Numbered from the stretch's first letter, positions 1-9,700 are shown. The stretch: 64,000 nucleotides of DNA from Cytophagales bacterium (GCA_033344775.1 JAWPMT010000006.1:434001-498000), one strand, 5' to 3'. Program-made: numbers and translations. Notes: generated by a model not told the origin, from the letters alone.

Positions 1-2818
1 CTTTGATCTGCTGGCTAAGCTGCTGTTGTAGCTTTTTCAGATCACCCATGCCCTTCTTTTTGCCATCTTTCTTGTTCTTATCATTTCCGTTTGAAGGCGA
101 AGCATTAGCCATTGCCTGCTGCATTTGTTGCAAAGCATCAGACAACAGCAGCGACAGGTTGTTCATAGAACTCATGGCATACTGCTGGTTGCTCAGCGCA
201 CGCCCTCTGTTACGGTCTCTAAGCTCCGATAGCGCACCATCGATGTTACGGTTCATTTCGGTGACTTCTCTGGTTACAAAGCTTGAAAGCTCTGCCACAC
301 GTCCCGCAAGCGCTAACAGGCTGTCCTGTATCACTTGTGCATCGTCTTTGAGTTTCAGCTGCTCTTGTGATAATTCAACAAACCGAGGATCAACCTGACG
401 GATGTTCCTGAATTCTTTAATCAGTTCTTCTTCTTTGAAAGAAAGTTTTACCAGATTGTCGACAATGTCTCTGAGGTTATCGATGTTTTCCATACTGGTT
501 TGAGATTGCATCGCAGCCTGCATGTCTTCCATCTTTTGACTCATCTGCTGCATTTGTTGTCCTGATTGCTGCTGACGCTGACTTCCATCCTTACGTTTAT
601 TGTTCTCCAGTTGCTCCTGAGCATCCTTCATGCTTTCTTCAATGTCTTGCTCATCCTCAGAGAAGTCTTGCATGGGCTCCGGATCTTTGAGATCCTGATT
701 GAGATCCTGAACATTATCTAATTGTTCTTTGATCTTTTCAAATTCCTTGGCAATCTCTTTTTGTTCCTGGGCAGACTCTTCAGTAGACTTCTCTTTGTTG
801 GCTGTTTCTTCTGCCAATTCTTGTTGCTTTTCAGCCAGTTCTTCCAGATCCTTTCCGGTACGCTCCAGCTCTGATTCCATTTTCAGTCGCTTGAAGAGTT
901 CCAGGGTTCGCTCTAATTCATTCTCCAGATCTTGCTCATTTGGAGACATACGGTTCATCATTTCCTGGATTTCATTGCTTTCTGCCTGTTCTTCCAATAG
1001 TTTTTGAAGTTCATCGTACAACTTCTTGGTTTCTTCATCCAATAATTCTTCCATTAGTTCCTGGATCTGATCGGCTTTGTCCTGCAATTGTTCACTTCGC
1101 TCATTGAATTTCTGTTCGCCATCTTTCAAGTCATTGAAATCTTCCTTCAGCTTCTGAATTTCTTCTTCCAGTGCCTGACGTTGTTTGAGGATTTCTTCCA
1201 GCATGCGTTCTTCCTGCCACTCAATTTCCTTTTTACTTCTAAGTCGATTTTGTAGTTCTTCCAGTTTTTCATTCAGGCTTTTGCTTTTCTGAATGCTGCT
1301 TTGCAATTGCTGCTCTGCTTTGCCTGATTTTTTAGCCAATTCATTCCGAATTTCCGCTTTGCCTGGTACTTTGAACAGATACGAAGGAGATTTTACTTTT
1401 TTAAAGCCATTGATAGCGTCATTGTCTGTTACTTCAACATAAACCTCCAATTGTTCATCATCTTCAAGGTTGAGTGAATCCAGGTTCCAGCGGAAGTAGT
1501 AAGTCTGCTGCAGTGAATTGATCGTAGCAGGAATACTGACTTTTTTTGTGTCGTTATCACGTTTGGCCACTAATTCCAGTGATCTTATGCCATAATCATC
1601 GGAAATACTTCCAGCAACAACTACATATTCGTATAATACTGTATCAGCGAAAAACTGATTACTGATGGATGGAAGCTCATCTTTGATCACATCGATGTTA
1701 TAGGCCAGTTTCTCTTTGTTCAGGCTGTATTGGTTTTCACTTTTGATTTCATAGCTCGTGGACTTCATGAATCTTCCTGAAACACTGAAAACACTGTTTA
1801 CTTCTTCTGCAATGAGTGAGTCGTTAGGATCAGAAACGGCTAACCAAACACTATTAGCCTCTTTGGCGTTGATCTGCCAGGTAGCTTTGGTTCCTTCAGG
1901 AATTTGAAGGTTTCCTACATTGCTGACCGATTCATGGGCCTTGCGCGTGTGAGCTGGATAATCCAATTCAATGTTAAATGAGCCAATTTCCGGTCTTGTA
2001 AGAATATTCAACTGATATTCTTCACTTCTGAATCCTGCGGCGTTCAAATGGAATTTTATGTTTTGATACGGTTTGTTGAACGTAAACTCGAACTGATCGG
2101 AAGTTAGAGGCGTCATTTTCACATCACGATCGTTGACATGAAGGAAGACGGTTTCCGGAAGAGAACTCCCCTTCATTTTTACTTTTAATTGGAAATCTTC
2201 ATTTCTGAATGCATTTAGCGATTCATTCTCTACCGAAAAAGTGAAGGGCGCTTCTGGAATGTATTCTTTATTGTAATTGACAATTCTTTTGCTGCTGTCT
2301 ACAATCGCCGATGGAAAAGCCAGGGAAGTCAATACGACGATGACGATTAGAATGCCAAGAACTCTTGCATATTTCCAGTTGATGGAGAAGTCAACTGCTT
2401 TGGCAAACGGAACTAATTTCATGTCTTCCATTCGCCGATTGATGCTCGCAATGATCAAATCACTGTCCGCATTGTCATTTGATAACTGTATGGTATTCAG
2501 GAGTTTATCATCAATATCAGGAAAATATTTCCCTATTTCGCGGGAGGCATTTTCGTCAGAAATTGGAGGAAGTACGCCTGATAAGTAAAGAATGGGAATG
2601 GCTATCCAATAGGCAATGGCTCCGGTGAAGAGCAGCAACAAACCAAAGAACAGTACTTTTCGAACGGTGGTATCGAAATTGAAACTGAACTCCAGTACCC
2701 CGGTTAGAGAGATGAGCCCAAATATTAAAATTAAAGCGATGATCAATCCCTTGATCAATCTGCTGAGGTACAACTTTCTTTTATACGCTCTTAGCTTCCC
2801 TGTCAATAAATTCTCCAT
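1..2818 (-). CDS. DUF4175 family membrane protein with long coiled coil (3' end outside window)
   Basis: Reading the minus strand from an ATG at 2818 gives one uninterrupted frame of about 939 codons that runs off the left edge, so the C-terminus is missing. The N-terminus has two hydrophobic segments (about residues 20-40 and 55-75) and a third near 125-145, followed by an extracytoplasmic beta-rich part. From about residue 470 to the edge the protein is a very charged coiled coil rich in Glu, Lys and Gln, with Gln/Met-rich runs. This is the architecture of DUF4175 proteins of Bacteroidota, whose function is unknown. The stop codon of the upstream gene (2822) lies 3 bp before this start, so the two are probably co-transcribed. 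The family assignment is from remembered architecture. Confidence 0.8.
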   Translation of the reverse strand, partial: MENLLTGKLRAYKRKLYLSRLIKGLIIALILIFGLISLTGVLEFSFNFDTTVRKVLFFGLLLLFTGAIAYWIAIPILYLSGVLPPISDENASREIGKYFPDIDDKLLNTIQLSNDNADSDLIIASINRRMEDMKLVPFAKAVDFSINWKYARVLGILIVIVVLTSLAFPSAIVDSSKRIVNYNKEYIPEAPFTFSVENESLNAFRNEDFQLKVKMKGSSLPETVFLHVNDRDVKMTPLTSDQFEFTFNKPYQNIKFHLNAAGFRSEEYQLNILTRPEIGSFNIELDYPAHTRKAHESVSNVGNLQIPEGTKATWQINAKEANSVWLAVSDPNDSLIAEEVNSVFSVSGRFMKSTSYEIKSENQYSLNKEKLAYNIDVIKDELPSISNQFFADTVLYEYVVVAGSISDDYGIRSLELVAKRDNDTKKVSIPATINSLQQTYYFRWNLDSLNLEDDEQLEVYVEVTDNDAINGFKKVKSPSYLFKVPGKAEIRNELAKKSGKAEQQLQSSIQKSKSLNEKLEELQNRLRSKKEIEWQEERMLEEILKQRQALEEEIQKLKEDFNDLKDGEQKFNERSEQLQDKADQIQELMEELLDEETKKLYDELQKLLEEQAESNEIQEMMNRMSPNEQDLENELERTLELFKRLKMESELERTGKDLEELAEKQQELAEETANKEKSTEESAQEQKEIAKEFEKIKEQLDNVQDLNQDLKDPEPMQDFSEDEQDIEESMKDAQEQLENNKRKDGSQRQQQSGQQMQQMSQKMEDMQAAMQSQTSMENIDNLRDIVDNLVKLSFKEEELIKEFRNIRQVDPRFVELSQEQLKLKDDAQVIQDSLLALAGRVAELSSFVTREVTEMNRNIDGALSELRDRNRGRALSNQQYAMSSMNNLSLLLSDALQQMQQAMANASPSNGNDKNKKDGKKKGMGDLKKLQQQLSQQIK

Positions 2819-2821
2819 TCC

Positions 2822-3199
2822 TCAAACGGCTATTCCTATTTCTATGGTAAAGTATTCTAATATTTGCATTTTCAAGAGTTTCTCTTGCTCTAAAAGGTCA
2901 AATCGTGGTAATTTCTTAACCAACTCCCAATGCGGCCACCCTTCTTCATCTACACCTTTTAATTCATAATATCCTGCAAGCGACAAAACTTTGCAGATGG
3001 CGATGTGCATCAGGTCCTGTTTTTCTTCTTTCGAAAAAACCTGATTTCCCTGGCCAAGTTCCTGAGTACCAATGAGAAACAAGACACTGTTCAGGTCTTT
3101 GGGTCGTTTCCCAACAATGGTTTCGAGTGCTTTCATAAGCCGACTCCATCGTTGTTGCATTTCTAGATCTCTTTGGTAAACCATATCTTTAAACTTCAA
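2822..3199 (-). CDS. Conserved small protein, function unknown
   Basis: A 125-residue soluble, mostly helical protein with no signal peptide or membrane segment. It begins with a charged helix (MKFKDMVYQRDLEMQQRW) and has a motif around residues 40-50 (LFLIGTQELGQG) that reads like a conserved core. I recognise the type from Bacteroidota genomes but cannot name a function. It ends 3 bp before the DUF4175 gene, suggesting an operon, and its start lies only 9 bp from the divergent comF start. An alternative start at Met6 (3184) would widen that gap to 24 bp. Confidence 0.75.
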   Translation of the reverse strand: MKFKDMVYQRDLEMQQRWSRLMKALETIVGKRPKDLNSVLFLIGTQELGQGNQVFSKEEKQDLMHIAICKVLSLAGYYELKGVDEEGWPHWELVKKLPRFDLLEQEKLLKMQILEYFTIEIGIAV

Positions 3200-3208
3200 T
3201 AAGACCAG

Positions 3209-3913
3209 ATGGCTGTAGTATCATACGCAAAACGCGTTTTCTCGGATTTCATTTCGACGCTTTATCCTGACAATTGTATCAATTGTTCGGACATTTTGGT
3301 ATCAAATGAGCAGTTTTTGTGCACTTCCTGTGCCATTGACCTACCGCTGACCAATTACCACCTTGAACCTGAGAACCCACTTTATCAAAAGTTTGCTCAT
3401 AATCCGGCCGTAATAGATGCCTACGCTTACCTGCATTTTCAACAACGAGGTGTAGCACAGAAAATTCTACATGAACTAAAGTACAAGTCGCGATCTGCAG
3501 TCGGTGAATTTTTCGGGGCCTTGTTGGGTACCGAATTGCTCCGTGCCGAGCTGACCTATGACATCATCGTACCTGTTCCCATACACTGGCGAAAAAAGAA
3601 GAAACGTGGTTACAATCAAAGTGATTTTATCGCGAAAGGTATTGGCGCGGTTTTGAATGTACCGGTGATGGATGACGTACTGACCAAAGTGACTAATACG
3701 GAGACGCAAACGAAAAAGACAAAACTTGAACGTTGGCAAAATGTGGAAGACAGTTTTCGAATTGTGAAGCCGACGGCCTTATACAAAAAAAATGTGCTTT
3801 TGGTCGATGATGTGATCACAACTGGAGCGACGCTGAGCGCGCTGTGTGACCAGATGGTCAAGTGTGATCCCGAATCCATCACTGTCGGCGCGTTGGCGAC
3901 GGGAGTTACGTAA
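3209..3913 (+). CDS. comF: ComF family phosphoribosyltransferase-like protein
   Basis: A 234-residue protein with the ComF layout. An N-terminal four-cysteine zinc-ribbon-like region (CINC near residue 25 and CTSC near residue 43) is followed by a type I phosphoribosyltransferase fold. The PRPP-binding loop VLLVDDVITTGAT lies near residues 196-208, and RGYNQSDFIA near residue 134 is the typical ComF segment before it. ComF proteins take part in DNA uptake and natural transformation; the exact biochemical role is not settled. It is transcribed away from the small gene at 2822-3199, with 9 bp between the two start codons. Confidence 0.9.
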   Translation: MAVVSYAKRVFSDFISTLYPDNCINCSDILVSNEQFLCTSCAIDLPLTNYHLEPENPLYQKFAHNPAVIDAYAYLHFQQRGVAQKILHELKYKSRSAVGEFFGALLGTELLRAELTYDIIVPVPIHWRKKKKRGYNQSDFIAKGIGAVLNVPVMDDVLTKVTNTETQTKKTKLERWQNVEDSFRIVKPTALYKKNVLLVDDVITTGATLSALCDQMVKCDPESITVGALATGVT

Positions 3914-4219
3914 CTTTTTTTACCCTTAACTTGCTGTAATAGAGTGAATTAGAGTTCTAAAATCTCGTTTTCAAAATTAAGGCTCAAAAATGCAAGGAAT
4001 GGAGAGGTTTCTACCCGATTCTCTGGAAATTTCGGTTTTTGGTCAAAATGTCATGGATTTTCTCACTTTTTGAGTTTTGCTGTGAAAAATTCTCGTCACC
4101 AAAAATTTTTCGAAACAGTCAAATTATTTTTTTGAAATAGAAGAGCCTTGAAGTATTTTAGATGTGATCGGATTTTTCTCTAATCAAGGAGTTAATCTTA
4201 ATCCTCATAGTCAGTGAAG
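3914..4219. other. Non-coding AT-rich intergenic stretch
   Basis: Between the comF stop and the first parS-like site I see no convincing reading frame, RNA gene or strong terminator. A T-run directly after the comF stop (ctttttttac) has no stem of note in front of it. The sequence is AT-rich and opens the gene-poor 1.4 kb block that holds the parS-like palindromes. Confidence 0.5.
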
Positions 4220-4235
4220 TGTTCCACGTGCAGTT
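4220..4235. promoter_or_regulatory. parS-like site 1 (one good half)
   Basis: TGTTCCACGTGCAGTT matches the bacterial parS consensus (TGTTNCACGTGAAACA) at 12 of 16 positions. The left half and core CACGTG are intact and the right half is degenerate. It is the first of three such sites within 1 kb. ParB/Spo0J proteins bind parS; binding here is inference only. Confidence 0.35.
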
Positions 4236-4244
4236 GCGGTTTAA

Positions 4245-4291
4245 CCTTTGGAAATAAGCGACTGTGGAGACACAGCCCTGGGTTTTTAGTT
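4245..4291 (-). repeat. Structured hairpin repeat, copy Y
   Basis: On the minus strand, just downstream of the HAD stop codon, lies a stem-loop with arms GGCTGTG and CACAGTC around a TCTC loop, followed by a TTATTTCC segment. About 48 bp align with copy X at 5145-5194. The stem bases differ between the copies while pairing is kept. It could terminate the HAD transcript or be part of a repeated structured element. Confidence 0.5.
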
Positions 4292-4296
4292 TCCTT

Positions 4297-4731
4297 TCAT
4301 CCCTTCGACTCTAGAATTAATTGTTTGAGCTTTCTAACGATATTGCTAATCTCATTTTGGCGATCAAGATTGACCTTGATCAGTGAATCATAGCAATCAT
4401 GAGTTTTCAACTGTTCGATCTCAAATTGGAATGGATAATCTTCAAGCCAGACAAAGGGTTTATCCCAATTGATTGCTTCTGTCTTGCTGTCTATCCAATC
4501 AGCTCCAGAAAACGATTTAAGTAGGGATAAATCTCTATCATAATAATATTGGCTTAAATATTCGATGGCTCTGTTGGCACCAGTTCGGCAATGAGTCGTG
4601 AGCCATAAGCAGTTAAAGTTCTTACTTACAAATGCTATTAACTCTGAGGCACCCGCTGGCGCTTTCATGTCTTTTGTCAATAAGACTCCATCAATATCCA
4701 TGTATAAATTCGGTATATTGTTTGATTTCAT
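4297..4731 (-). CDS. HAD-like phosphatase, small, accessory
   Basis: A 144-residue protein starting at the ATG at 4731. An upstream in-frame GTG at 4746 lies inside the parS-like palindrome and is less likely. Motif I is MDIDGVLL (residues 11-18; the two Asp are nucleophile and acid/base). A WLTTHCRTG segment near residue 45 fits the motif II Thr, and VWLEDY near residue 98 fits the acidic motif IV. This supports a HAD-superfamily hydrolase without a large cap domain; the substrate is unknown. It stands alone, preceded by a parS-like palindrome 8 bp upstream and followed by a structured hairpin repeat, which gives a cassette-like look. Confidence 0.75.
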   Translation of the reverse strand: MKSNNIPNLYMDIDGVLLTKDMKAPAGASELIAFVSKNFNCLWLTTHCRTGANRAIEYLSQYYYDRDLSLLKSFSGADWIDSKTEAINWDKPFVWLEDYPFQFEIEQLKTHDCYDSLIKVNLDRQNEISNIVRKLKQLILESKG

Positions 4732-4738
4732 TAATTGG

Positions 4739-4754
4739 TGTTCCACGTGGAGTC
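4739..4754. promoter_or_regulatory. parS-like site 2, upstream of HAD gene
   Basis: TGTTCCACGTGGAGTC contains the perfect 10-bp palindrome TCCACGTGGA and matches the palindromic parS form TGTTCCACGTGGAACA at 13 of 16 positions. It is identical over 16 bp to the site at 5202. It sits immediately upstream of the HAD start codon, so an operator role is an alternative to a centromere role. Confidence 0.45.
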
Positions 4755-5144
4755 AATCTTAGATAGAACTTTTCTCTCTAATAAAAGTACAATTTTATTA
4801 AAATTAGTTTCACTTCAACACAATAGCGAAAACCTCAAGCCAACGACAACTTCTAGCACTTCTTTTTTCTGAACTAATAAGGTGTTCTCTTCGCTGTATT
4901 TTATCGGGTTTTTCTTCCATATTAATAAAAATTTTGAATTTAGGTTATAAAAAGAGAATTCGCTGTACTTGCCGTCTAATCGCCTTAATCGATTCTGAAT
5001 TTACTCGAAACCTGAGATGAAATATGGAGGATTTTGCAAGGTCAAATGAATGGCGCTAGCTTATTTTAGTACAAATTCACTCTTTTCAAATGAAGCAGTT
5101 TAATAAATGTGAGGTGGATTTCATATTGCCTAAAGTAAAGCGAG
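4755..5144. other. Gene-poor AT-rich stretch between parS-like sites
   Basis: This stretch holds no complete gene. On the minus strand it contains a start-less open frame (4815-5000, listed separately) that looks like a gene remnant, plus a few very short frames. No terminator or promoter could be defended. Confidence 0.5.
4815..5000 (-). pseudogene. Possible decayed gene fragment, no start codon
   Basis: A minus-strand frame of 61 codons plus stop is open between two stops and has no ATG, GTG or TTG at its head. Its composition (for example RLDGKYSEFSFYNLNSKF and VQKKEVLEVVVGLRF) reads like protein rather than random translation, but I recognise no family. Directly upstream, other frames give equally short coding-like pieces, as expected for a decayed gene. 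Evidence is weak. Confidence 0.25.
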
Positions 5145-5194
5145 CCATTTGGAATCAATACGTTTGTGAAGACACAAACGTGGGCTTAAAAGTC
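5145..5194 (-). repeat. Structured hairpin repeat, copy X
   Basis: A perfect 9-bp stem ACGTTTGTG/CACAAACGT encloses a four-base loop (TCTT on the minus strand). Flanks align with copy Y at 4245-4291 on the same strand, including a CCCA before the stem and TTCCAAA after it. Stem bases differ between copies but pairing is preserved. A parS-like site follows 7 bp away on the plus strand. Confidence 0.5.
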
Positions 5195-5201
5195 AGATAA
5201 A

Positions 5202-5217
5202 TGTTCCACGTGGAGTC
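5202..5217. promoter_or_regulatory. parS-like site 3
   Basis: TGTTCCACGTGGAGTC, identical to the site at 4739 and matching the palindromic parS form at 13 of 16 positions. It lies between the hairpin repeat copy X and the gldJ terminator. Confidence 0.45.
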
Positions 5218-5261
5218 GGAAAATGCTTGCCTATTGTGGATCCAAAAAAAAGTATGGACAT

Positions 5262-5287
5262 AAAAAAAGGCCACCAAAACGGTGACC
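5262..5287 (-). terminator. Rho-independent terminator of gldJ
   Basis: Reading the minus strand, GGTCACC-GTTTT-GGTGGCC is followed by seven T residues, 25 bp after the gldJ stop codon. One mismatch interrupts the stem. This is a textbook intrinsic terminator. Confidence 0.8.
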
Positions 5288-5311
5288 TCTTATCAGGTTA
5301 TGTATTCTTAT

Positions 5312-6643
5312 TTAATAATTTGTTCCTGCATGGATCATTGCGCATCGGAAACCGATGGTTGCGGTTGAAGAATCTTCCATCAATGATCGGCGTGTTCCTG
5401 GAGACATCCAGTAAGCCACATCTTGCCAAGAACCACCTTTGTACACTCTCATTCTTCTGAAGGGAGGATTATCAGCGTTGAACTCTGATACAGAGATACC
5501 TGCATTCTCTGCTTCTTCCTGCGTGTACTGGCCTTCATTACCAATGAAGCTGTAACCTGCATCGTAGTTGCCTTCCTCATCAAGGAAACCATCTCTACGA
5601 ACCGGGTTGAAATCTTCTACATCCTGGAAAGACAATGGACGGTACACATCCTGAACCCACTCGTTTACGTTTCCAGCCATGTTGTACAGACCGAATTCGT
5701 TTGGAGGATAATCGTAGATGTAGCTGGTCAGCATTGCACCATCGTTCAACTTACCAGCAATACCGGCATAGTCACCTTTTCCTCTTTTGAAGTTAGCCAG
5801 GAAGAAACCTTGCGCTTTACCGTAAGGATTTCTAAGTGCGTGACCATCCCAAGGATAAAGTCTTCTGTGCGTCTGGTTCTCGTTAGCCCACTGTGTTCCG
5901 ATCAATGCTTGTGCAGCATATTCCCACTCCGCTTCTGTTGGTAGTCGGTAATTAGGTAGCACCACGCCACTTTCCAAAGGAATTCTTTGTGACCCTCCGC
6001 CACCTACGGAAGCAGAAGCATCTTCCGCACCTGCGAAAGCATCATCTCCACCATCGTCAGCAATAGGATCAAGTAAACCAGCTTCAGCAGCCAACTCATT
6101 GTTAACAACGTCAGTTCTCCATCGGCAGTAGTTTACAGCTTGTCTCCAGTTCACACCCACAACTGGGAAGAATCGGAAACCTGGGTATCTGTAGTAGTGA
6201 GCTACATAAGGATCGTTGAAAGCCAAATCCTTCGCCCATACCGTGGTATCAGGAAGGTTGTTTTTCCAGTAGACTTCATCAGAATCTAACTTGATGTAGT
6301 ATTCGTACTCTAACCAGTGAATATTAGCCACCTCAGTTTCATCCATGTAAAAAGAAGCAACAGTTACCGCACGCTCTACATTGTCACGTGTGAAAACCAC
6401 ATCTTCTTCGAATGATCCGAGGACAGTACGACCTCCTTCAATAAATACGAGATTGGGACCAGCGGGCTGACCACTGTAATCATTTACAGTGAAGGCTCCT
6501 TCCTCATTGTACTCGAGCCCTGTCGCTGAACTTGCTGCTCCTGGTGCAGTACTTGTGGGAGTTCCACCACCGCCCAAGAAGCAAGAGCTTAGCATCATCG
6601 CACCAGTAAATGACGCGAGAGCTGCATTAAAAATCTTTTTCAT
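5312..6643 (-). CDS. gldJ: Gliding motility lipoprotein GldJ-like (formylglycine-generating-enzyme fold)
   Basis: A 443-residue lipoprotein. The N-terminal signal has an SPII lipobox (LSSC near residue 21) followed by a Gly/Ser/Thr/Ala-rich linker. The rest is an FGE-sulfatase/SUMF1-type domain with VFIEGG near residue 66, FYMDETEVANIHW near residue 97, LPTEAEWEYAAQ near 234, NMAGNVNEWVQDVYRPLS near 318 and the terminal IGFRCAM. The DVYRPLS and YWMSPGTRR segments resemble GldJ more than GldK. GldJ is an outer-membrane-associated part of the gliding and type IX secretion machinery of Bacteroidota and is not expected to be an enzyme. GldJ of Flavobacterium is longer, so a paralogous SUMF1 lipoprotein remains possible. 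It stands alone with its own terminator. Confidence 0.78.
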   Translation of the reverse strand: MKKIFNAALASFTGAMMLSSCFLGGGGTPTSTAPGAASSATGLEYNEEGAFTVNDYSGQPAGPNLVFIEGGRTVLGSFEEDVVFTRDNVERAVTVASFYMDETEVANIHWLEYEYYIKLDSDEVYWKNNLPDTTVWAKDLAFNDPYVAHYYRYPGFRFFPVVGVNWRQAVNYCRWRTDVVNNELAAEAGLLDPIADDGGDDAFAGAEDASASVGGGGSQRIPLESGVVLPNYRLPTEAEWEYAAQALIGTQWANENQTHRRLYPWDGHALRNPYGKAQGFFLANFKRGKGDYAGIAGKLNDGAMLTSYIYDYPPNEFGLYNMAGNVNEWVQDVYRPLSFQDVEDFNPVRRDGFLDEEGNYDAGYSFIGNEGQYTQEEAENAGISVSEFNADNPPFRRMRVYKGGSWQDVAYWMSPGTRRSLMEDSSTATIGFRCAMIHAGTNY

Positions 6644-6786
6644 AACCTGTTTTTCTCTTCTGTAGCGAATTAAGCTACTAAATAATACAAATATTCTAAA
6701 AATACCTATTTAATGGCAATCAAAGCCAACATCTCTAATTATTAATGGGTTTAAGCGGGAATTTATTGTGTTAGACCATCAAAAAA

Positions 6787-9700
6787 TTATGCTTCGACCA
6801 TTAACATGCTGTCCAAATGCTCAATCGCCTCTGAAACGTTCTCCACTGGGTCAATTGAGATGATCAACTTGTTTTTGTACTCACGCATTTTACATTTTGC
6901 CGCCTGTTCCTTCACATATTGTAAGACCATTCCGAAGGTTTCTGACTGGAAATAAGCATCGTTATCTTCTACCATGAGATAGCCTTTCAGCTTTTCGCCT
7001 TTCAACGTAATTTTCTCGAATCCGAGTTTTACGCCTCTCCAGCGAAGCTTCACACTTTTGATCAACTCATCGACAGCCTCTGGTGCTGGCCCGAAACGAT
7101 CTTCCAGCGATGCTTTGAACTCACTAAGTTTCTTTTCATCATCTATTTCAATGTTATCAAGCCTGGAATAAAGACTCAATCTTTCCGCAGTACTTTCTAC
7201 ATAATCTTGTGGAATCAGGATTTCCAGGTCTGTTTCTACCAGACAATCGGCTTTGATCTGTTGTAATTGTTCAACACCAAGCATCTCCTGAGTAAACAAC
7301 TCTTTGAATTCGGTTTCTTTCAATTCCGTGACGGCTTCGTCCAGGATCTTATGGTACATTTCAAAGCCCATGTCGTTGATGAACCCGCTCTGTTCACTTC
7401 CAAGCAAGTTACCAGCCCCTCTAATATCCAGGTCGCGCATGGCCACTTTGAAACCATCACCCAGATCGGAGAATTCTTCCAGCGTTACGAGTCTCTTTCG
7501 GGCATCTGAACTGAGCGTGGAAGTAGGTGGTGTAATAAGGTAGCAATAGGCTTTGGTATTGGATCGACCAACTCGTCCACGCATCTGGTGCAGGTCGGAA
7601 AGCCCAAACATGTGCGCCCGATTGATGATGATCGTATTGGCATTAGGAATGTCCAGCCCGGATTCTATGATATTGGTGGACACCAGCACATCATATTCAC
7701 CTTCGATGAATTTGAGCATGATCTTTTCCAGGGTTTTACCCTCCATCTGCCCATGCGCCAAGCCAATTCGGGAATCGGGAACCAGTCGATAGATGATGTT
7801 GGCCACTTGCTCTATGTCGCTGATGCGATTGTGTACAAAAAAGACCTGACCGCCGCGACGGATTTCATGACTCACCGCATCACGGATGAATTCTTCGTTG
7901 AATTCCTGCAATTCTGTAGTCACCGGACGCCTGTTGGGTGGTGGCGTGCTGATGATTGACAAATCTCGTGCACCCATCAAGGAAAAATGTAGCGTTCGGG
8001 GAATCGGTGTAGCCGTAAGCGTCAAAGAATCCACATTGACCCGCATTTCTTTTAGCTTTTCTTTGACTTTCACCCCAAACTTCTGCTCCTCATCAATGAT
8101 CATGAGCCCAATGTCTTTGAACTCCATGTCTTTATTGACGATCCGGTGTGTTCCGATCAGAATATCAATTTTTCTTTCCTTGAGTTCTTTCTTGATCTGG
8201 GTAATTTCTTTGGTTGTTCGGAACCGATTGACATAATCTACCACAATCGGGAAACTTTTCAATCGTTCCATGAACGTATGGTAGTGCTGAAAGGCCAGAA
8301 TCGTCGTAGGAACCAAAACTGCGACTTGTTTCCCACTATTCACGGCCTTGAATGCTGCGCGGATGGCTATTTCGGTTTTTCCAAAACCTACGTCGCCACA
8401 TACTAGTCGGTCCATGGGGTGACCATTTTCCATGTCTTGTTTCACATCTGAGGTCGCAGAACTTTGGTCCGGTGTGTCCTGATACATGAAACTTGATTCG
8501 AGCTCGGCTTGCAAAAAGTTATCTGGTGGAAACGAAAACCCTGGTGCCGCTTTTCTTTTGGCGTAGAGTTGGATCAGGTCCTTCGCAATGTCTTTGACTT
8601 TTCGCTTGACCTTCTTTTTCTTGTTTTCCCATTCTTGCGAACCCAATTTATTCACCGCGGGTGGACCACCTTCCTTTCCGGAGTATTTGGAGATCTTGTG
8701 TAAGGAGTGAATGCTGACATACAGCAAATCATCGTCTCGGTAAACCAACCGAAGTGCCTCCTGCATGTTTCCATTTACATCCACGCGATCCAACCCAGCA
8801 AATCGGCCCACACCGTGATCCACGTGAACCACATAATCGCCTGCTTGTAGTGCTCGAAGCTCTTTTAAGGTCAGTGCTTTTTTCCTCGTGAATTTGTCTT
8901 TGGTATCTGTACGATGGAAGCGGTCAAAGATTTGGTGATCCGTATAGCAAACAATGCCCTGGAGGTCATCGATGAACCCTTCTCTCAAACCAATGGCAAT
9001 TCCCTGGAAGGAAATGCCCGGATTAACTTCCTCAAAAATGGTCTGCAGTCGTTCGTGTTGCTTGAATGATTCGGCCAATATATAATTGGTGTAATCCTGC
9101 CGTTGGTAATCGGACAAATTATCGGCTAGCAGCTCAAAATTCTTATGAAAACTGGGTTGAGGCTTAAAATCAAACTGGAACTCCTCAGATTTAGGCAAGT
9201 AGAATCGTTTACCGAATTCGATTTTTGTGAAAGGCTCTACCAGTTCCGTAAAAACAGTCCCATTGTCAAAAAGATCTGCAGGACTCATCACTACCTGGGT
9301 GTTGCCGGAAACATTCATGAGCTCATCAAACGACTGGGACGCTTTGTCAAACCCTTTGTCTACAATGTCGATGATCTCACGATAATCTTTCATCCAAATG
9401 GCCGTGCTTTCGGGAACGTAGGACAAAAAAGATTGTCGTTCCTCCTTCAGGAGCTTGGTCTGAACATCCGGAATGATGCTCAGGCTTTTCAATTCATTTT
9501 TAGAAAGTTGCGATTCGGGCTCGAATTCCCGTATGCTTTCAATTTCATCTCCGAAGAGCTCGACACGGACAGGGAGTTCCTGAGCGAAAGAATACACATC
9601 AATAATTCCCCCACGGACCGCAAACTGGCCGGCTTCATAGACAAAATCTGTTCTTTCGAAATCGTAAGTAACCAGTAATTCTGTTAGAAACTCAACGTCT

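Noticed and set aside
3-1007. Open frames on the plus strand rich in Ser, Cys and Phe
   Set aside because: They are the antisense of the Glu/Lys/Gln-rich coiled coil of the DUF4175 gene, which is open over the whole stretch.
4220-5217. Integron cassette array (attC sites)
   Set aside because: Hairpins are structure-conserved, but I could not find paired RYYYAAC and GTTRRRY boxes around each hairpin and no integrase is present; kept only as an alternative.
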